Of a stretch of 64,000 bases of DNA, positions 24,408 through 33,769 are shown in pieces (position 1 is the stretch's first letter; each line of letters opens with the position of its first letter). Made by a program: the position numbers and the translations under genes. Location of the stretch: NCBI GenBank assembly GCA_963756605.1, contig CAVWOT010000018.1:186001-250000 (forward strand), read 5' to 3'. The DNA comes from Bog-159 sp963756605 (GTDB taxonomy: Bacteria > Acidobacteriota > Terriglobia > Bryobacterales > Bryobacteraceae). Under the pieces are notes generated by a model that did no database searches, was not told the origin of the DNA, and worked only from the letters and a program-made list of their open reading frames with translations.

Positions 24408-25685
24408 TCAGTACAGTTCATTGCGCCGCCGCTCCACCGCATGCGCGGCCGTGCGCCACACCATATGAAAGCCCGGGGCGATACGGAACCGCGCGCCATC
24501 GATAAAGAAGACTCCCGCGTCCGGGATGCTCTTATCGATCATGGCCGTATCCTTATGGCCGTCGAAATACGTAATCGGACGGCGCGCGCCAGCCGACTTG
24601 CGATCGAGATCGAAGAGCTCGCCGTGAAATGCCGCGCGCGCGCCCTCCCACTCGATTTCGGATAATTGAATCCCCACGGCGGAACGCGCCGCACTGCGCT
24701 CCAGTTTGCAGAGATGACCTGTTACCGTTGCGCCTGGCGGCACCAACAACTTTCCGTTGTACAGGACTTCCCGGGCGACTCGTCCGCGCAGCGCATCGCC
24801 CACCACCGCGCTCTTCGAATCGATGGCGGCGTCCAACTCTACCTGCACCAACAATCCATCCGGCAGATCCACCTCGCGCACCTGCGGTTTGGGCGCTTCC
24901 TGCACGTCCGGGGAAGGCGCGTCGAAGCGGATGGTCGATTCGGTCTGGTACTCGCGGCAGTTGGAAAAATCCATCGCATTGCGGCTGGATGCGCCGGAGA
25001 AATGCGTCATAGTCAGTTCGCTTCGTTTGGGCAACAAAGCGTCCGTGGCGCCTATATGCATGCGAGCGTAATTTGTCCAGAAGACGGACTCCTCGAGGTG
25101 CAGGTCGTCGGGCATGTGGTCGCCGTAAACTTCGACGCGCAGCAGGTCGAGCGAAACCGGATCGAACCAGAAGGATCCTTTCGCGGCCACCGTTTCGGAC
25201 GCCCCCGAAGTGGTTATGTGCATGCCGGTCTGTGCCGCTGCGAGGTGATAGTCGTAACGCACGGCCGTATGCCCGTCCAGGTTCTCCTCACCCCGGTATT
25301 GCCAGGCGCGGCTTGGAGTGGTAAAGAGGTGCGGCGCAAACATGGAGAACATGCCGGTGCCTATGGTGCCGTTGGTCACCATGGCGCTCACGTCTTCATC
25401 TGAGAAGCGGCGGGACCCCGGCCAGGCGAACATCTCTTTCCCGGCCACGCTCGAAACTTCCAGCCGGATGGTGTCCACGGGTTTGAAGGTGCGTGCTTTG
25501 GGGTCGCGGCTGGTGCGCTCGATGGTCTCGAGACAGGTGTAGTTGGGAATACCGGTCAGGTCTTGCCGGACCTTTTCACTAAATCGATCCAGCCGGCTTT
25601 GGTCCGGCTCCTGGCTCCTGAGGACGCCTGCGAACACTGCGATATAGGCCGCTAACGGCCATGCCCGCCACATTCCATTGCGCAT
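24408..25685 (-). CDS. Exported acidobacterial hypothetical protein with TrbI-like C-terminal segment
   Basis: About 425 residues from ATG 25685; a longer start at 25727 would add 14 residues before the signal peptide. A signal sequence (WRAWPLAAYIAVFAGVL) is followed by a region (30-270) of the kind YTCLETIERT...VDTIRLEVSSVAGKEMFAWPG, a family I know from acidobacterial genomes without an assigned function. The C-terminal part (about 280-370: AIDSKSAVVGDALRGRVARE, LVPPGATVTGHL) resembles the beta-barrel segment of TrbI/VirB10 proteins. Single gene; periplasmic or outer-membrane location is inferred. Confidence 0.7.
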   Translation of the reverse strand: MRNGMWRAWPLAAYIAVFAGVLRSQEPDQSRLDRFSEKVRQDLTGIPNYTCLETIERTSRDPKARTFKPVDTIRLEVSSVAGKEMFAWPGSRRFSDEDVSAMVTNGTIGTGMFSMFAPHLFTTPSRAWQYRGEENLDGHTAVRYDYHLAAAQTGMHITTSGASETVAAKGSFWFDPVSLDLLRVEVYGDHMPDDLHLEESVFWTNYARMHIGATDALLPKRSELTMTHFSGASSRNAMDFSNCREYQTESTIRFDAPSPDVQEAPKPQVREVDLPDGLLVQVELDAAIDSKSAVVGDALRGRVAREVLYNGKLLVPPGATVTGHLCKLERSAARSAVGIQLSEIEWEGARAAFHGELFDLDRKSAGARRPITYFDGHKDTAMIDKSIPDAGVFFIDGARFRIAPGFHMVWRTAAHAVERRRNELY

Positions 25686-25756
25686 CTGCCGCCATGATAA
25701 CGCTCTTCGCGGGATAACGCTCCGCACGTCGATGGCGCGGCCATTTCGCAGAAGGG

Positions 25757-26020
25757 TTAAGAATCGTCATTCGTGTGCGGCACCGCCAAGCGGTACTGGC
25801 GGTGAAAGCAGACTTCGCAACGGTGCGGGATGCAATTCCAGTAGGTCAGCAGTTTATCCGGCACGCCATTGGGAGCCGAAATGTGCATGGCCAGGCTGCC
25901 ACAGTGACAACAGTTCGGTTTCCTGGATATGTGCCGTGCTTGTCTGACTCTGAGCAGTAAGATCAATGACAGGCTCAATGCCACAACCAGCAGCGCAACG
26001 CCGCCGTACACAAAAAACAC
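25757..26020 (-). CDS. Small membrane-anchored zinc-ribbon-like protein
   Basis: 87 residues. One N-terminal transmembrane helix (VYGGVALLVVALSLSLILLL) is followed by a cysteine-rich domain with CCHCG near residue 38 and CIPHRCEVC near 63. This is a plausible CxxC...CxxC zinc site facing one side of the membrane. I do not recognise a named family. It is divergent from the SnoaL-like gene. Confidence 0.55.
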   Translation of the reverse strand: MFFVYGGVALLVVALSLSLILLLRVRQARHISRKPNCCHCGSLAMHISAPNGVPDKLLTYWNCIPHRCEVCFHRQYRLAVPHTNDDS

Positions 26021-26191
26021 GCGCCAGCCTCCATCCCTACGCCGGGTGTCTCATCTCTCGGCCGGCGCTGCGTCCTACAGCGCCGCCGAGCCATTTCGAC
26101 AGTATACTGGAACGGCACGCGCGCATGTCGAGGAGGCCGTCTCATGGCCAGCCGATGACCTGATCGCGCCTTACTGCTAACATCACTAAGA

Positions 26192-26587
26192 ATGACCGCC
26201 GCTACTGCCCATGCATTTGTGAAAGCGATCAACCGCCAAGACCCGGAAGAAATCGCCAGTCTTATGACGGATGACCACGTGTTCATCGACTCACTGGGAG
26301 ACAGAGTCACTGGCCGCGCGCAAATGCAGCGCGGATGGCAGGGCTACTTTACTATGGTGCCGGATTATACAATCACGGTCGAAGAGACCTTTACCGACGG
26401 TTCCGTGGTGGTCATGCTCGGCGCCGCGCAGGGCACCTACACCTCCGGTGGGCCGCTCAAACCGGAAAATCACTGGCAGACACCGGCGGCCTGGCGGGTG
26501 GTGATACGCGGGGGGTTGGTCGCTGAATGGCGGGTTTACGCGGATAATGAACCCATCCGCCGGATCATGGGGGCGAAGCAGCCTTAG
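26192..26587 (+). CDS. SnoaL-like / NTF2-fold protein
   Basis: 131 residues with the NTF2-like pattern: HAFVKAINRQDPEEIASLMT, DDHVFIDSLG, GRAQMQRGWQGYF, ending in ITVEETF...AWRVVIRGGLVAEWRVYADN. Members bind small hydrophobic molecules or act as isomerases; no specific substrate can be named. TAACAT (26178-26183), with ATGACC 17 nt upstream, forms a weak promoter only 8 nt before the ATG. Confidence 0.8.
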   Translation: MTAATAHAFVKAINRQDPEEIASLMTDDHVFIDSLGDRVTGRAQMQRGWQGYFTMVPDYTITVEETFTDGSVVVMLGAAQGTYTSGGPLKPENHWQTPAAWRVVIRGGLVAEWRVYADNEPIRRIMGAKQP

Positions 26588-26593
26588 CTCCGT

Positions 26594-26842
26594 TCAGGTC
26601 AGACGTGCCGGGGGCGCGACCGACCAATCCTGCCGCCGGCGCGCTTTGATGGCCGCGAAGTCCAGCCGGGCCAGCGATTCGCGGTTTTCGGGAAGCGTTA
26701 GCTCCCAGAGTGGAAAAAAGTCCCGATCGACGTCGAGCCCCTCCTGATATCCACGCGGGCCGAAGACTATCTCGTGGCAGACATCCAGTCCCAACTTACA
26801 GAGATCTTCCGCCAACTGGACAGGGTTGTCGATCTGCACCAT
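26594..26842 (-). CDS. Small hypothetical protein
   Basis: 82 residues, no recognised domain. Composition is coding-like (MVQIDNPVQLAEDLCKLGLD; DFFPLWELTLPENRESLARL). It is convergent with the SnoaL-like gene with a 6-nt gap. It could be a real orphan or the remains of a larger gene. The 26843-26973 stretch beyond it shows nothing recognisable. Confidence 0.45.
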   Translation of the reverse strand: MVQIDNPVQLAEDLCKLGLDVCHEIVFGPRGYQEGLDVDRDFFPLWELTLPENRESLARLDFAAIKARRRQDWSVAPPARLT

Positions 26843-26973
26843 TCACCGAGGCTCCTCACTATCAGTACACACCGGGAAGCGCGTATATCCAAACTATGTG
26901 GGACAAAGTGGACTACTGGTCCGATTCGGACTGGTCTATAACGGGGAGGTTCCTCGCCGGGCGGCAGCCGGAT

Positions 26974-28082
26974 TCACTCAATCCACCCGCCGCCTAACAC
27001 CAGATCTCCGTCATAAAACACGGCTGCCTGACCAGGCGTCACGGCCCGCTGCGGTTCGTCGAATCTTACTTCGACCGGCCCGGCGGCGCTCGATGGATAT
27101 AGCGTCGCGGGCGCGGCCACGTGCTTGTTGCGGATCTTCACCTGCGCGCGGGCCGGGGCCGGCAGCCCTGCAATCGAAACCCAATTTACGTCGCAAGCGC
27201 GCAAGGTGGAGCGCAGCAACTCGGCATTACTCCCCACCGTAACGCGCTGCGACCGCGCATCGGTCGCGATCACATACAGCGGCTCGCCGGTTGCCAGACC
27301 CAACCCCTTGCGCTGGCCCACGGTAAAGTGATGCACGCCGGCGTGCTCGCCTAGCGTGCGCCCGTCCGTGGTCACGATCTCGCCGTGCACGGGCGCCGCG
27401 GCCGCGCTCTTCTGCTTCAGGTATGCATCCATGAACGCGGCATAATCGCCGTTCGGCACGAAGCAGATTTCGAAGCTCTCGCCCTTTTCCGCCACGGCCA
27501 GTTGCATATCCCGCGCGAGGCGCCGCACTTCGGATTTGTGCATCTCTCCGAGCGGAAACAGACTGCGCGCCAGTTGCGCCTGCGTGAGCCCGAAAAGAAA
27601 GTAAGTCTGGTCCTTCGAATCATCCAGGGCCTGGCGCAACTGGTATCGCCCGCTCTGCCTGGTCGAAAGTAATGCGCGCATAATGTCCGGTGGCAATCTG
27701 CTCGGCGCCTACCGCATCCGCCATCTCCAGAAACTGGTCGAACTTGATGAAGTTGTTGCACAGCGTACACGGAATCGGAGTGCGCCCCGCCAGATACTCC
27801 GCGATGAACGGCTCGACCACGCGCGCCTCGAACTGCCGCTCGAAATTGACCACGTAATAAGGAATGCCGATCTGCTCGGCCACCCGCCGCGCGTCGTAGA
27901 CATCGTCGAGCGAGCAACACCTTCCGGTGGCGCCTTCCACCGAAAGTTCGGGCAGCCGCCGCTGGTTCCAAAGCTGCATGGTCAGGCCGACTACATGCTG
28001 TCCCGCTGCGGGCCAGCAGCGCCGCTACTGTAGAGCTGTCGACGCCGCCGCTCATGGCCACCGCAATGGGCGGGGCGTTCAT
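26974..28082 (-). pseudogene. mnmA: tRNA-uridine 2-sulfurtransferase with two +1 frameshifts
   Basis: All parts of MnmA are present in three successive frames. These are the PP-loop SGGVDSS (start), MQLWNQRRLPELSVEGATG...TPIPCTLCN (middle), and KDQTYFLFGLTQAQLARSLF...GESFEICFVPNGDYAAF to the end (last). One extra base near 28001 (GGG-A-CAG) and another near 27661 (GAC-C-AGG) separate them. Removing each restores a continuous protein of about 368 residues. MnmA thiolates U34 of tRNA Lys, Glu and Gln using sulfur relayed from IscS, whose gene is directly upstream (ATGA overlap). As written it cannot be translated whole: either a recent pseudogene or base-calling errors. Confidence 0.85.
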
Positions 28083-29245
28083 ACCGTCACCGGCGACAAC
28101 TTGCGCAAATGCGCCACCGTGGCGGCCACCGCCTCTATCAGCGCATCGACCTGCTCCACCGTATTCGCGCGACCGAGCGAAAAGCGGATGCTGGCGCGCG
28201 CCCGGTCGGCACTCAGGCCGATGGCCGTCAGCACATGCGAAGGTTCCACGGCCCCGCTCGAACAGGCCGCGCCGCTCGAGACCGCAAAACCGCGCAGGTC
28301 GAGCCCGATCACCAGCGCTTCACCCTCCAGGCCGTCGAAGTAGATGTTCGTCGTATTCGGCGTGCGCGCCGCGCGGTTGCCGTTTACGCCCGTGTGCGGA
28401 ATGCGCTCCAGAATGGCCGATTCCAGCCGGTCGCGCAGGCCGGCGAGGCGGGCGGCATCTGTCTCCAACTGCTCGCCGGCCAACTCCGCCGCGCGGCCGA
28501 ACGCGGCCGCTCCCGGCACATTCTCCGTGCCCGCGCGCCGTTCCCGCTCGTGATGTCCGCCAAACGCGATCGCGCCCAGCGGGGTTCCGCGCCGCACGTA
28601 CAACGCGCCGACACCCTTGGGTGCATAAATCTTGTGACCGCTCACGCTATAGAGATCCACACCCAGCGCGTCCACATCCACGGCTATCTTGCCCAGGGCT
28701 TGCACCCCGTCCACGTGCATATATGCGCCGGCCTCGTGCGCGATGGCCGCGATCTCCGCCACGGGCTGCACGGTTCCCAGCTCGTTGTTGGCGTGCATCA
28801 CGGAGATCAGCACGGTATCCGGGCGCAGCGCGCGGCGGATCTCGCCGGGATCCACCAGGCCCTCCGCGGTCACCGGCACATAAGTCACGGCCACGCCCTC
28901 GCGCGCGAGCTGGGCACACGTATTCAGCACGGCCGGATGCTCGATGGTAGTGGCGATCACGTGCCGGGACGTATGCTTGGCGTGACGCACGATTCCCAAC
29001 AACGCCAGATTGTCGGCTTCCGTGCCGCCGCTCAAAAATACGATCTCCCGCGGCTGCGCGCCGATCAGCGCCGCCGCCTGGCGCCGCGCCGTTTCGAGCG
29101 CCTGCTTGGCCTGCTGTCCGAAATGATGGATGCTGGAAGCGTTACCATACACTTGACCGAGACACGCCACCGCGGTCTCCAGCACTTCCGGAGACACCGG
29201 GGTGGTTGCGTTGTAATCGAAGTAGAAACGCTGCACTGTTTCCAT
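28079..29245 (-). CDS. iscS: Cysteine desulfurase (IscS/NifS family)
   Basis: 388 residues from ATG 29245. A PLP enzyme that takes sulfur from cysteine as a persulfide. Motifs: YFDYNATTPV at the start, SGGTEADNLAL near 72, the pyridoxal lysine in VSGHKIYAPKG (about 205), and the mobile-loop cysteine in SSGAACSSGAVEPSHVL (about 325). Coupled to mnmA by a 4-nt overlap, a common pairing that supplies sulfur to tRNA thiolation. It is intact although both neighbours are frameshifted. Confidence 0.95.
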   Translation of the reverse strand: METVQRFYFDYNATTPVSPEVLETAVACLGQVYGNASSIHHFGQQAKQALETARRQAAALIGAQPREIVFLSGGTEADNLALLGIVRHAKHTSRHVIATTIEHPAVLNTCAQLAREGVAVTYVPVTAEGLVDPGEIRRALRPDTVLISVMHANNELGTVQPVAEIAAIAHEAGAYMHVDGVQALGKIAVDVDALGVDLYSVSGHKIYAPKGVGALYVRRGTPLGAIAFGGHHERERRAGTENVPGAAAFGRAAELAGEQLETDAARLAGLRDRLESAILERIPHTGVNGNRAARTPNTTNIYFDGLEGEALVIGLDLRGFAVSSGAACSSGAVEPSHVLTAIGLSADRARASIRFSLGRANTVEQVDALIEAVAATVAHLRKLSPVTV

Positions 29246-29252
29246 TCTAACA

Positions 29253-30052
29253 ATGCCCGCTCCGCTGATTACCTTAACCACCGACTTCGGACTGTCGGAC
29301 CACTACGTGGGGACCATGAAAGGCGTCGTCCTGTCGATCTGCCCGCGCGCGCGCATCGTGGATATCAGCCACGGCGTGGGCGCCTTCGAGATCGCCGAGG
29401 CGCGCTTTCACGCTGGCGCAGGCTTACCCATATTTCCCGCGCGGTACCGTGCATGTGGTGGTGGTCGATCCGGGCGTGGGAACGTCCCGCCGTCCGATCC
29501 TGGCCCAGGCCGCCGGCCAGTATTTCATCGCGCCCGACAACGGCGTCCTTTCCATGATCTACGCGCGCGCGAAACACAAAGTGCGGGCCATGGCGAACGC
29601 CCGCTACTTCCTGCAGCCGGTGAGCAACACGTTTCACGGCCGCGATATCTTCGCGCCGGTGGCCGCGCACCTGGCGGGCGGCGTGGCTGCGGCGCGCTTC
29701 GGAAAGCTCATCGGCGACTACCTGCGCCTCGATTTCGACAAGCCCGCCCGCACCGGACGGCGCACCTGGACCGGCGCCATCCTCAAAGTGGATCGCTTCG
29801 GCAACATCGTCACTAACTTTTCGGTGGAAGACTTCCCGGACCTGGACAAGGGTTCGTTTGAGATGGCCGCCGGCCCGCAGCGCATCAGCGTGTTGGCGCG
29901 CACGTACGCGGAGGGCGCGGCCGGCAAAGCCGTTTCTCATCGCAGGCAGCGCGGGATATTACGAAATATCGGTGGGCCAGGCTTCCGCTGCCAAGTTGCT
30001 AGGATGCGCGGCCGGCGCGCCCTTGGAATTGACCATCCGGAGTGACGACTGA
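29253..30052 (+). pseudogene. SAM hydroxide adenosyltransferase (DUF62 family) with two +1 frameshifts
   Basis: The family signature starts at ATG 29253 (TTDFGLSDHYVGTMKGVV, then IVDISHGVGAFEIAEARF). It continues in a second frame (VHVVVVDPGVGTSRRP, FHGRDIFAPVAAHLA, DRFGNIVTNF) and ends in a third (PFLIAGSAGYYEISVGQASA). An extra C near 29409 (TTT-C-ACG) and an extra A in the AAA at 29926-29928 separate the frames. Removing both restores about 265 residues. Intact relatives hydrolyse S-adenosylmethionine to adenosine and methionine. Either decayed or mis-sequenced; it is divergent from iscS. Confidence 0.8.
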
Positions 30053-30064
30053 TGGCATGAACGT

Positions 30065-31366
30065 TCAGGCAGGCTCCGCGATTTCGCCATCGATCTCGAG
30101 GGCCTCCCCATCCAACACGCTCCGCGCGCGCTCCGCGTCAAATTCGTTTTCCCATTTCGCTACTACGATCGTCGCTACGCCATTGCCCACCAGGTTGGTC
30201 AGCGCGCGCATCTCCGACATGAACCGGTCCACGCCGAGCAGCAGGGTCAATCCCGCCACAGGGACGGTCCCGATGGCGGAGAGAGTCGCCGCCAGGGTAA
30301 TGAATCCGCCACCGGTCACGGCCGCCGCGCCTTTGGAACTGAGCATCAGGAGAATCAGCAGCGCGGCTTGCTGTCCGCCCGTCAGATGCACGTTGGTGGC
30401 CTGCGCCACAAACAGCGCGGCGATCGTGAGATAAATTGAGGTGCCATCCAGATTGAAAGAGTACCCGGATGGTATCACCAGCCCGACCACGGATTTGCCG
30501 CAGCCCAGTTCCTCCAGCTTCACCATCATGCGCGGCAGCACCGATTCGGAAGACGACGTGCTGAGCACGATCAACAGCTCCTCTTTAATGTAGTTGAGGA
30601 ACTTCCACAGGCTGAAGTGGTGCAGGTAGGCGATGGCTCCCAGCACGATGAACACGAACGCGAAGCTGGTCAAGTAAACGCACGCCATCAGCTTCAGCAG
30701 CGGGAGTAGCGTACGCAGGCCGAATCTTCCAATGGTGAACGCCATGGCGCCGAATGCGCCGAGTGGCGCCGCTTGCATGATGATGCCCACCACGCCGAAC
30801 AGCCAGTGCGCGATTTTGTCGCAGCCGTCCACGATGGCGTGGTTGCGTGGAATCGCGGCCAGCGCCAGTCCGAACAGAATCGCCACCAGCAGCACCTGCA
30901 GAATGTCGCCCTGCGTGAAGGCGCCGGCCACCGTGTTCGGGATGATGTTCAGCAGGAAATCCACGGCGTGCAGTTCTTTGCCCTGCGCGGCATATTGCGC
31001 TACGGCCCGCGCGTCCAGCGTGGCTGGATTCACATTCATGCCCGCCCCAGGCTGCACGACTTTAACGACCGTCAGCCCGATCAGCAAGGCGGCTGTGGTC
31101 AGCACTTCGAAATAGAGCAGCGACTTGATTCCCACGCGGCCCAGTTTCTTCATGTCGCCGATACCGGCGATCCCTACCACCACGGTGAAGAAGATGATGG
31201 GCCCGATCATCATCCGGATGAGCTTGATAAACCCGTCGCCCAGCGGCTTCATGGCCTCCGCGGTGTGCGGATAAAACACGCCCAGCAGCACGCCCAACAC
31301 GATGCCCACGATGACGCGGAAATATAGCGAATGATAGAACCTGTGTGGCTGCGCCGCGGGCGGCAT
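30065..31366 (-). CDS. Dicarboxylate/amino acid:cation symporter (DAACS family)
   Basis: 433 residues from ATG 31366 (or 440 from ATG 31387). Multi-pass inner-membrane secondary transporter of the DctA/GltP type for C4-dicarboxylates or glutamate. Typical signatures: MIGPIIFFTVVVGIAGIGDMK near 55, the serine-rich re-entrant loop LSTSSSESVLPRMM (about 270), IPSGYSFNLDGTSIYL (about 305), and LLGVDRFMSEMRALTNLVGN near the end. The last supports the DctA side of the family, but the substrate is not certain. An inverted repeat lies over the start region. Confidence 0.92.
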   Translation of the reverse strand: MPPAAQPHRFYHSLYFRVIVGIVLGVLLGVFYPHTAEAMKPLGDGFIKLIRMMIGPIIFFTVVVGIAGIGDMKKLGRVGIKSLLYFEVLTTAALLIGLTVVKVVQPGAGMNVNPATLDARAVAQYAAQGKELHAVDFLLNIIPNTVAGAFTQGDILQVLLVAILFGLALAAIPRNHAIVDGCDKIAHWLFGVVGIIMQAAPLGAFGAMAFTIGRFGLRTLLPLLKLMACVYLTSFAFVFIVLGAIAYLHHFSLWKFLNYIKEELLIVLSTSSSESVLPRMMVKLEELGCGKSVVGLVIPSGYSFNLDGTSIYLTIAALFVAQATNVHLTGGQQAALLILLMLSSKGAAAVTGGGFITLAATLSAIGTVPVAGLTLLLGVDRFMSEMRALTNLVGNGVATIVVAKWENEFDAERARSVLDGEALEIDGEIAEPA

Positions 31367-31377
31367 GAGAACAGCCC

Positions 31378-31408
31378 CAGTATACATGGCTTACACGCGA
31401 GTATACTG
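31378..31408. promoter_or_regulatory. CAGTATAC inverted repeat between symporter and O-antigen ligase-like genes
   Basis: CAGTATAC (31378-31385) and GTATACTG (31401-31408) form perfect 8-nt arms around a 15-nt centre. The right arm contains TATACT, 9 nt before the ATG at 31417. A fused version, CAGTATACTG, occurs at 26100-26109 in another divergent gap. Confidence 0.4.
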
Positions 31409-31416
31409 AACAGTTC

Positions 31417-32688
31417 ATGGATTCATCGGAGCCGCTTCTGTTTCGTATCGCGCGCTGGCTCACGTTTGGTTCGGCGGTTGCCATTCTCTTCTCCATCGCC
31501 CTATCGCAAATCCTGCTGGGACTGGCGCTGGCGGCCCTGCTCCTTTCCGGAGGACGCCTGCGGCTGCCGCGCATCTGGCTCCCCCTGGGCTTGTTCCTGG
31601 TGGGTACGCTGATCTCGCTGCTGCTTTCTCCCAGTCCCGCCGCCGGACTGCCGCAGGTGCGCAAGATCTTCGTATTTACGACTCTGCTGGTGGTCTTCTC
31701 CACGCTGCGCGACATGATCGTGATCCGCCGGCTGTTCCTCTGCTGGACCGGCGCCGGCACGCTGACGGCTCTCCGCGGCCTGGTGCAGTTCGGCCACAAG
31801 GTGCAGGACGCGCATGCGCAGGGCCGCGGCTTCTACGAATACTACATCGCCGAGCGCATCACCGGCTTCACCAGCCACTGGATGACCTTTGGCGGCCAGG
31901 AAATGTTCGCCCTGCTCATGACTGCCGCGTTTCTCTTCTTCGCCTGCATCAAGCGCAAGCGGGCTGGGCTTTGGCTCTTCTGCGCCTTGGTGATGGCGGT
32001 GGCCCTGCTGCTGGGCTTTACGCGCAGCATCTGGGTGGCTAGCGCCGGTGCGGGAATCTATCTGCTTTGGTTTTGGAAACGCGCCATGGTGGTGGTGCTG
32101 CCCGTCGCGCTGGTGCTGATCGCATTTCTCTCCCCAGCCTCGATTCGCGAACGCTTCTCGTCTATGCTCAACCCGGGCAAACTGGACTCCAACCAACATC
32201 GCCTGGTCACCTGGCGCACCGGCCTCGAAATGATTCGCGCGCATCCCTGGTTCGGCTTGGGCCCGGAAGAGGTCAAGCTGCAATTCAACAGCTACGTGCC
32301 AGCCGATATCCCGCGGCCACTGCCCGAGGGCTGGTACGGACATCTGCACAATATTTATCTGCAATACGCGGCCGAGCGCGGCATTCCCACCATGCTGCTG
32401 ATGCTGTGGCTACTGGGGCAGATCCTGTGGGATTGTCTGCGCCGCGTCTGGCGTCTTCCGCCGGGGCGCAGCGATTTGAAATTCGTATTGCACGGCACGG
32501 TGGCAGTGGTGCTCGCCACGATGATCGCCGGCTGCGCCGAATACAACCTGGGCGACAGCGAAGTGCTCACCATGTTCCTGGTCGTGGTGGGCTGCGCCTA
32601 CTCGGCAATGGAAACGGCTATTGAAACGACCATCGAAACCAGCATGGAGACGGCTCGCCCGGTTACTGAGTTTCTCACATTGGAGTGA
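31417..32688 (+). CDS. O-antigen ligase/polymerase (Wzy_C) family membrane protein
   Basis: 423 residues with about ten transmembrane helices. The Wzy_C-type loop is visible: SNQHRLVTWRTGLEMIRAHP followed by WFGLGPEEV (about 270-290) and then HNIYLQYAAERG. These glycan polymerases or ligases act on the periplasmic side of the inner membrane on lipid-linked sugars. The C-terminus carries an odd Thr/Glu repeat (METAIETTIETSMETARP). No surrounding polysaccharide cluster is seen, so the target glycan is unknown. Confidence 0.88.
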   Translation: MDSSEPLLFRIARWLTFGSAVAILFSIALSQILLGLALAALLLSGGRLRLPRIWLPLGLFLVGTLISLLLSPSPAAGLPQVRKIFVFTTLLVVFSTLRDMIVIRRLFLCWTGAGTLTALRGLVQFGHKVQDAHAQGRGFYEYYIAERITGFTSHWMTFGGQEMFALLMTAAFLFFACIKRKRAGLWLFCALVMAVALLLGFTRSIWVASAGAGIYLLWFWKRAMVVVLPVALVLIAFLSPASIRERFSSMLNPGKLDSNQHRLVTWRTGLEMIRAHPWFGLGPEEVKLQFNSYVPADIPRPLPEGWYGHLHNIYLQYAAERGIPTMLLMLWLLGQILWDCLRRVWRLPPGRSDLKFVLHGTVAVVLATMIAGCAEYNLGDSEVLTMFLVVVGCAYSAMETAIETTIETSMETARPVTEFLTLE

Positions 32689-32702
32689 CAGGTTCGGATT
32701 TC

Positions 32703-32750
32703 GTGGGGCGGGACGTGGACGTCCCGCGCAGGCGTGGACGCCTGCCCCAC
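32703..32750 (+). repeat. Tandem-hairpin repeat type A (two-hairpin form)
   Basis: GTGGGGC, then GCGGGACGTGGACGTCCCGC and CAGGCGTGGACGCCTG, then GCCCCAC. The outer 7-mers can pair to close a three-way junction. It lies between the convergent ligase-like and esterase genes. Confidence 0.75.
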
Positions 32751-32760
32751 AGCATTAGTA

Positions 32761-33741
32761 TTAGTGCGCTGGGGGCAGAACGCCGTACCGCCGGCTCGTA
32801 GTGGCATCGGATGCGGCAGCCAATTTGCGCACCGGTTCCATCTGCGCGCGAAGCATTCGGATGCACTCCCGGCTGGATGGCGAAACAGGTGCGCCGGGCA
32901 CAACTTCCTCGGGCGCTTCCGGCTGCAGCAAATTGCGGAGGCGAGACCCGAGCCAGACGTACGATTCCCGCAACCGCGGAATCAGCGTGGGACCGACATG
33001 ATCGGCGCCGCAAGTCAGCCGGTACTCATGCGCGACGTCCAAATCCCACAGCACGCGATGCAGGAATTCCGCGCCATCATGGACGTTGATGAAGTCCTCG
33101 TCGCCGGCCTCGATGTAGATCGCCAGATCAAGATCTCGTATCCGCTGCACATTTGCCATCGCCCGATTGGCGGGATTGTTCGCGGCGAACAGATCCGCAT
33201 CGCGCTCCGGGCCGATCAGTCGGGGCGGGCCGCCGGAGCCGTGATGGAGCTTGTTGCGCGCAGTGATCTGGCCGGCGTGCAATCCCGGCTCGAGCAATGG
33301 CTCCATTGCCGCAACCGCGGCGAACAACTCGGGGTAAGCGAAGGCGATCTTGAGCGCCCCATAGCCACCCATGGACATTCCGGTGATGATAGTTGCAGCG
33401 CGGCTATCGCGGACATGGCAGGTTGTGCGCAAGTGCGGTACAAACGACTCCGCGATGAATGCGTCCCATCGAACCGAGGCCGCCGGGTCCTCCAGGTAAT
33501 AGCTCATTCCGGCCGTCGGTGAAGCGAGCACCATGGGCGGCAGGGATCCATCCGACCACCAGTTCTCATATAAGCCGGCGCAATCGATGATGCTCTGGCG
33601 GCTTCCTCCGCCGCCATGCAGCACGATGCAGAGCGGAAATGGACCGGGCCCACCTTGCGGTGTGATGACCGCATAGGGAACGGCTTCAGGAAGAAAGGCT
33701 GACGGCAGTTCACCGAGCGCGATTCGGGCGGTGTAGGTCAT
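32761..33741 (-). CDS. Alpha/beta-hydrolase esterase (esterase D-like)
   Basis: 326 residues with a nucleophile elbow GMSMGG at 121-126 (Ser123), an oxyanion segment LHGGGGSRQS near 41, the probable acid in EAGDEDF (about 210) and the histidine in GADHVGPT (about 245). This is the esterase D/feruloyl esterase-like shape. No signal peptide is evident. The last 60 residues (QPEAPEEVVPGAPVSPSSRE onward) lie beyond the usual hydrolase core. Substrate unknown. Confidence 0.82.
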   Translation of the reverse strand: MTYTARIALGELPSAFLPEAVPYAVITPQGGPGPFPLCIVLHGGGGSRQSIIDCAGLYENWWSDGSLPPMVLASPTAGMSYYLEDPAASVRWDAFIAESFVPHLRTTCHVRDSRAATIITGMSMGGYGALKIAFAYPELFAAVAAMEPLLEPGLHAGQITARNKLHHGSGGPPRLIGPERDADLFAANNPANRAMANVQRIRDLDLAIYIEAGDEDFINVHDGAEFLHRVLWDLDVAHEYRLTCGADHVGPTLIPRLRESYVWLGSRLRNLLQPEAPEEVVPGAPVSPSSRECIRMLRAQMEPVRKLAAASDATTSRRYGVLPPAH

Positions 33742-33769
33742 TCACTTGCAGGTGGCGGCGCTAAAGCGC

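Noticed and set aside
28109..29557. 482-residue plus-strand ORF
   Set aside because: Antisense to iscS, which has all its catalytic motifs; the ORF is a GC shadow.
31501..32364. 287-residue minus-strand ORF
   Set aside because: Antisense to the O-antigen ligase-like gene; Gln/His-rich low-complexity shadow.
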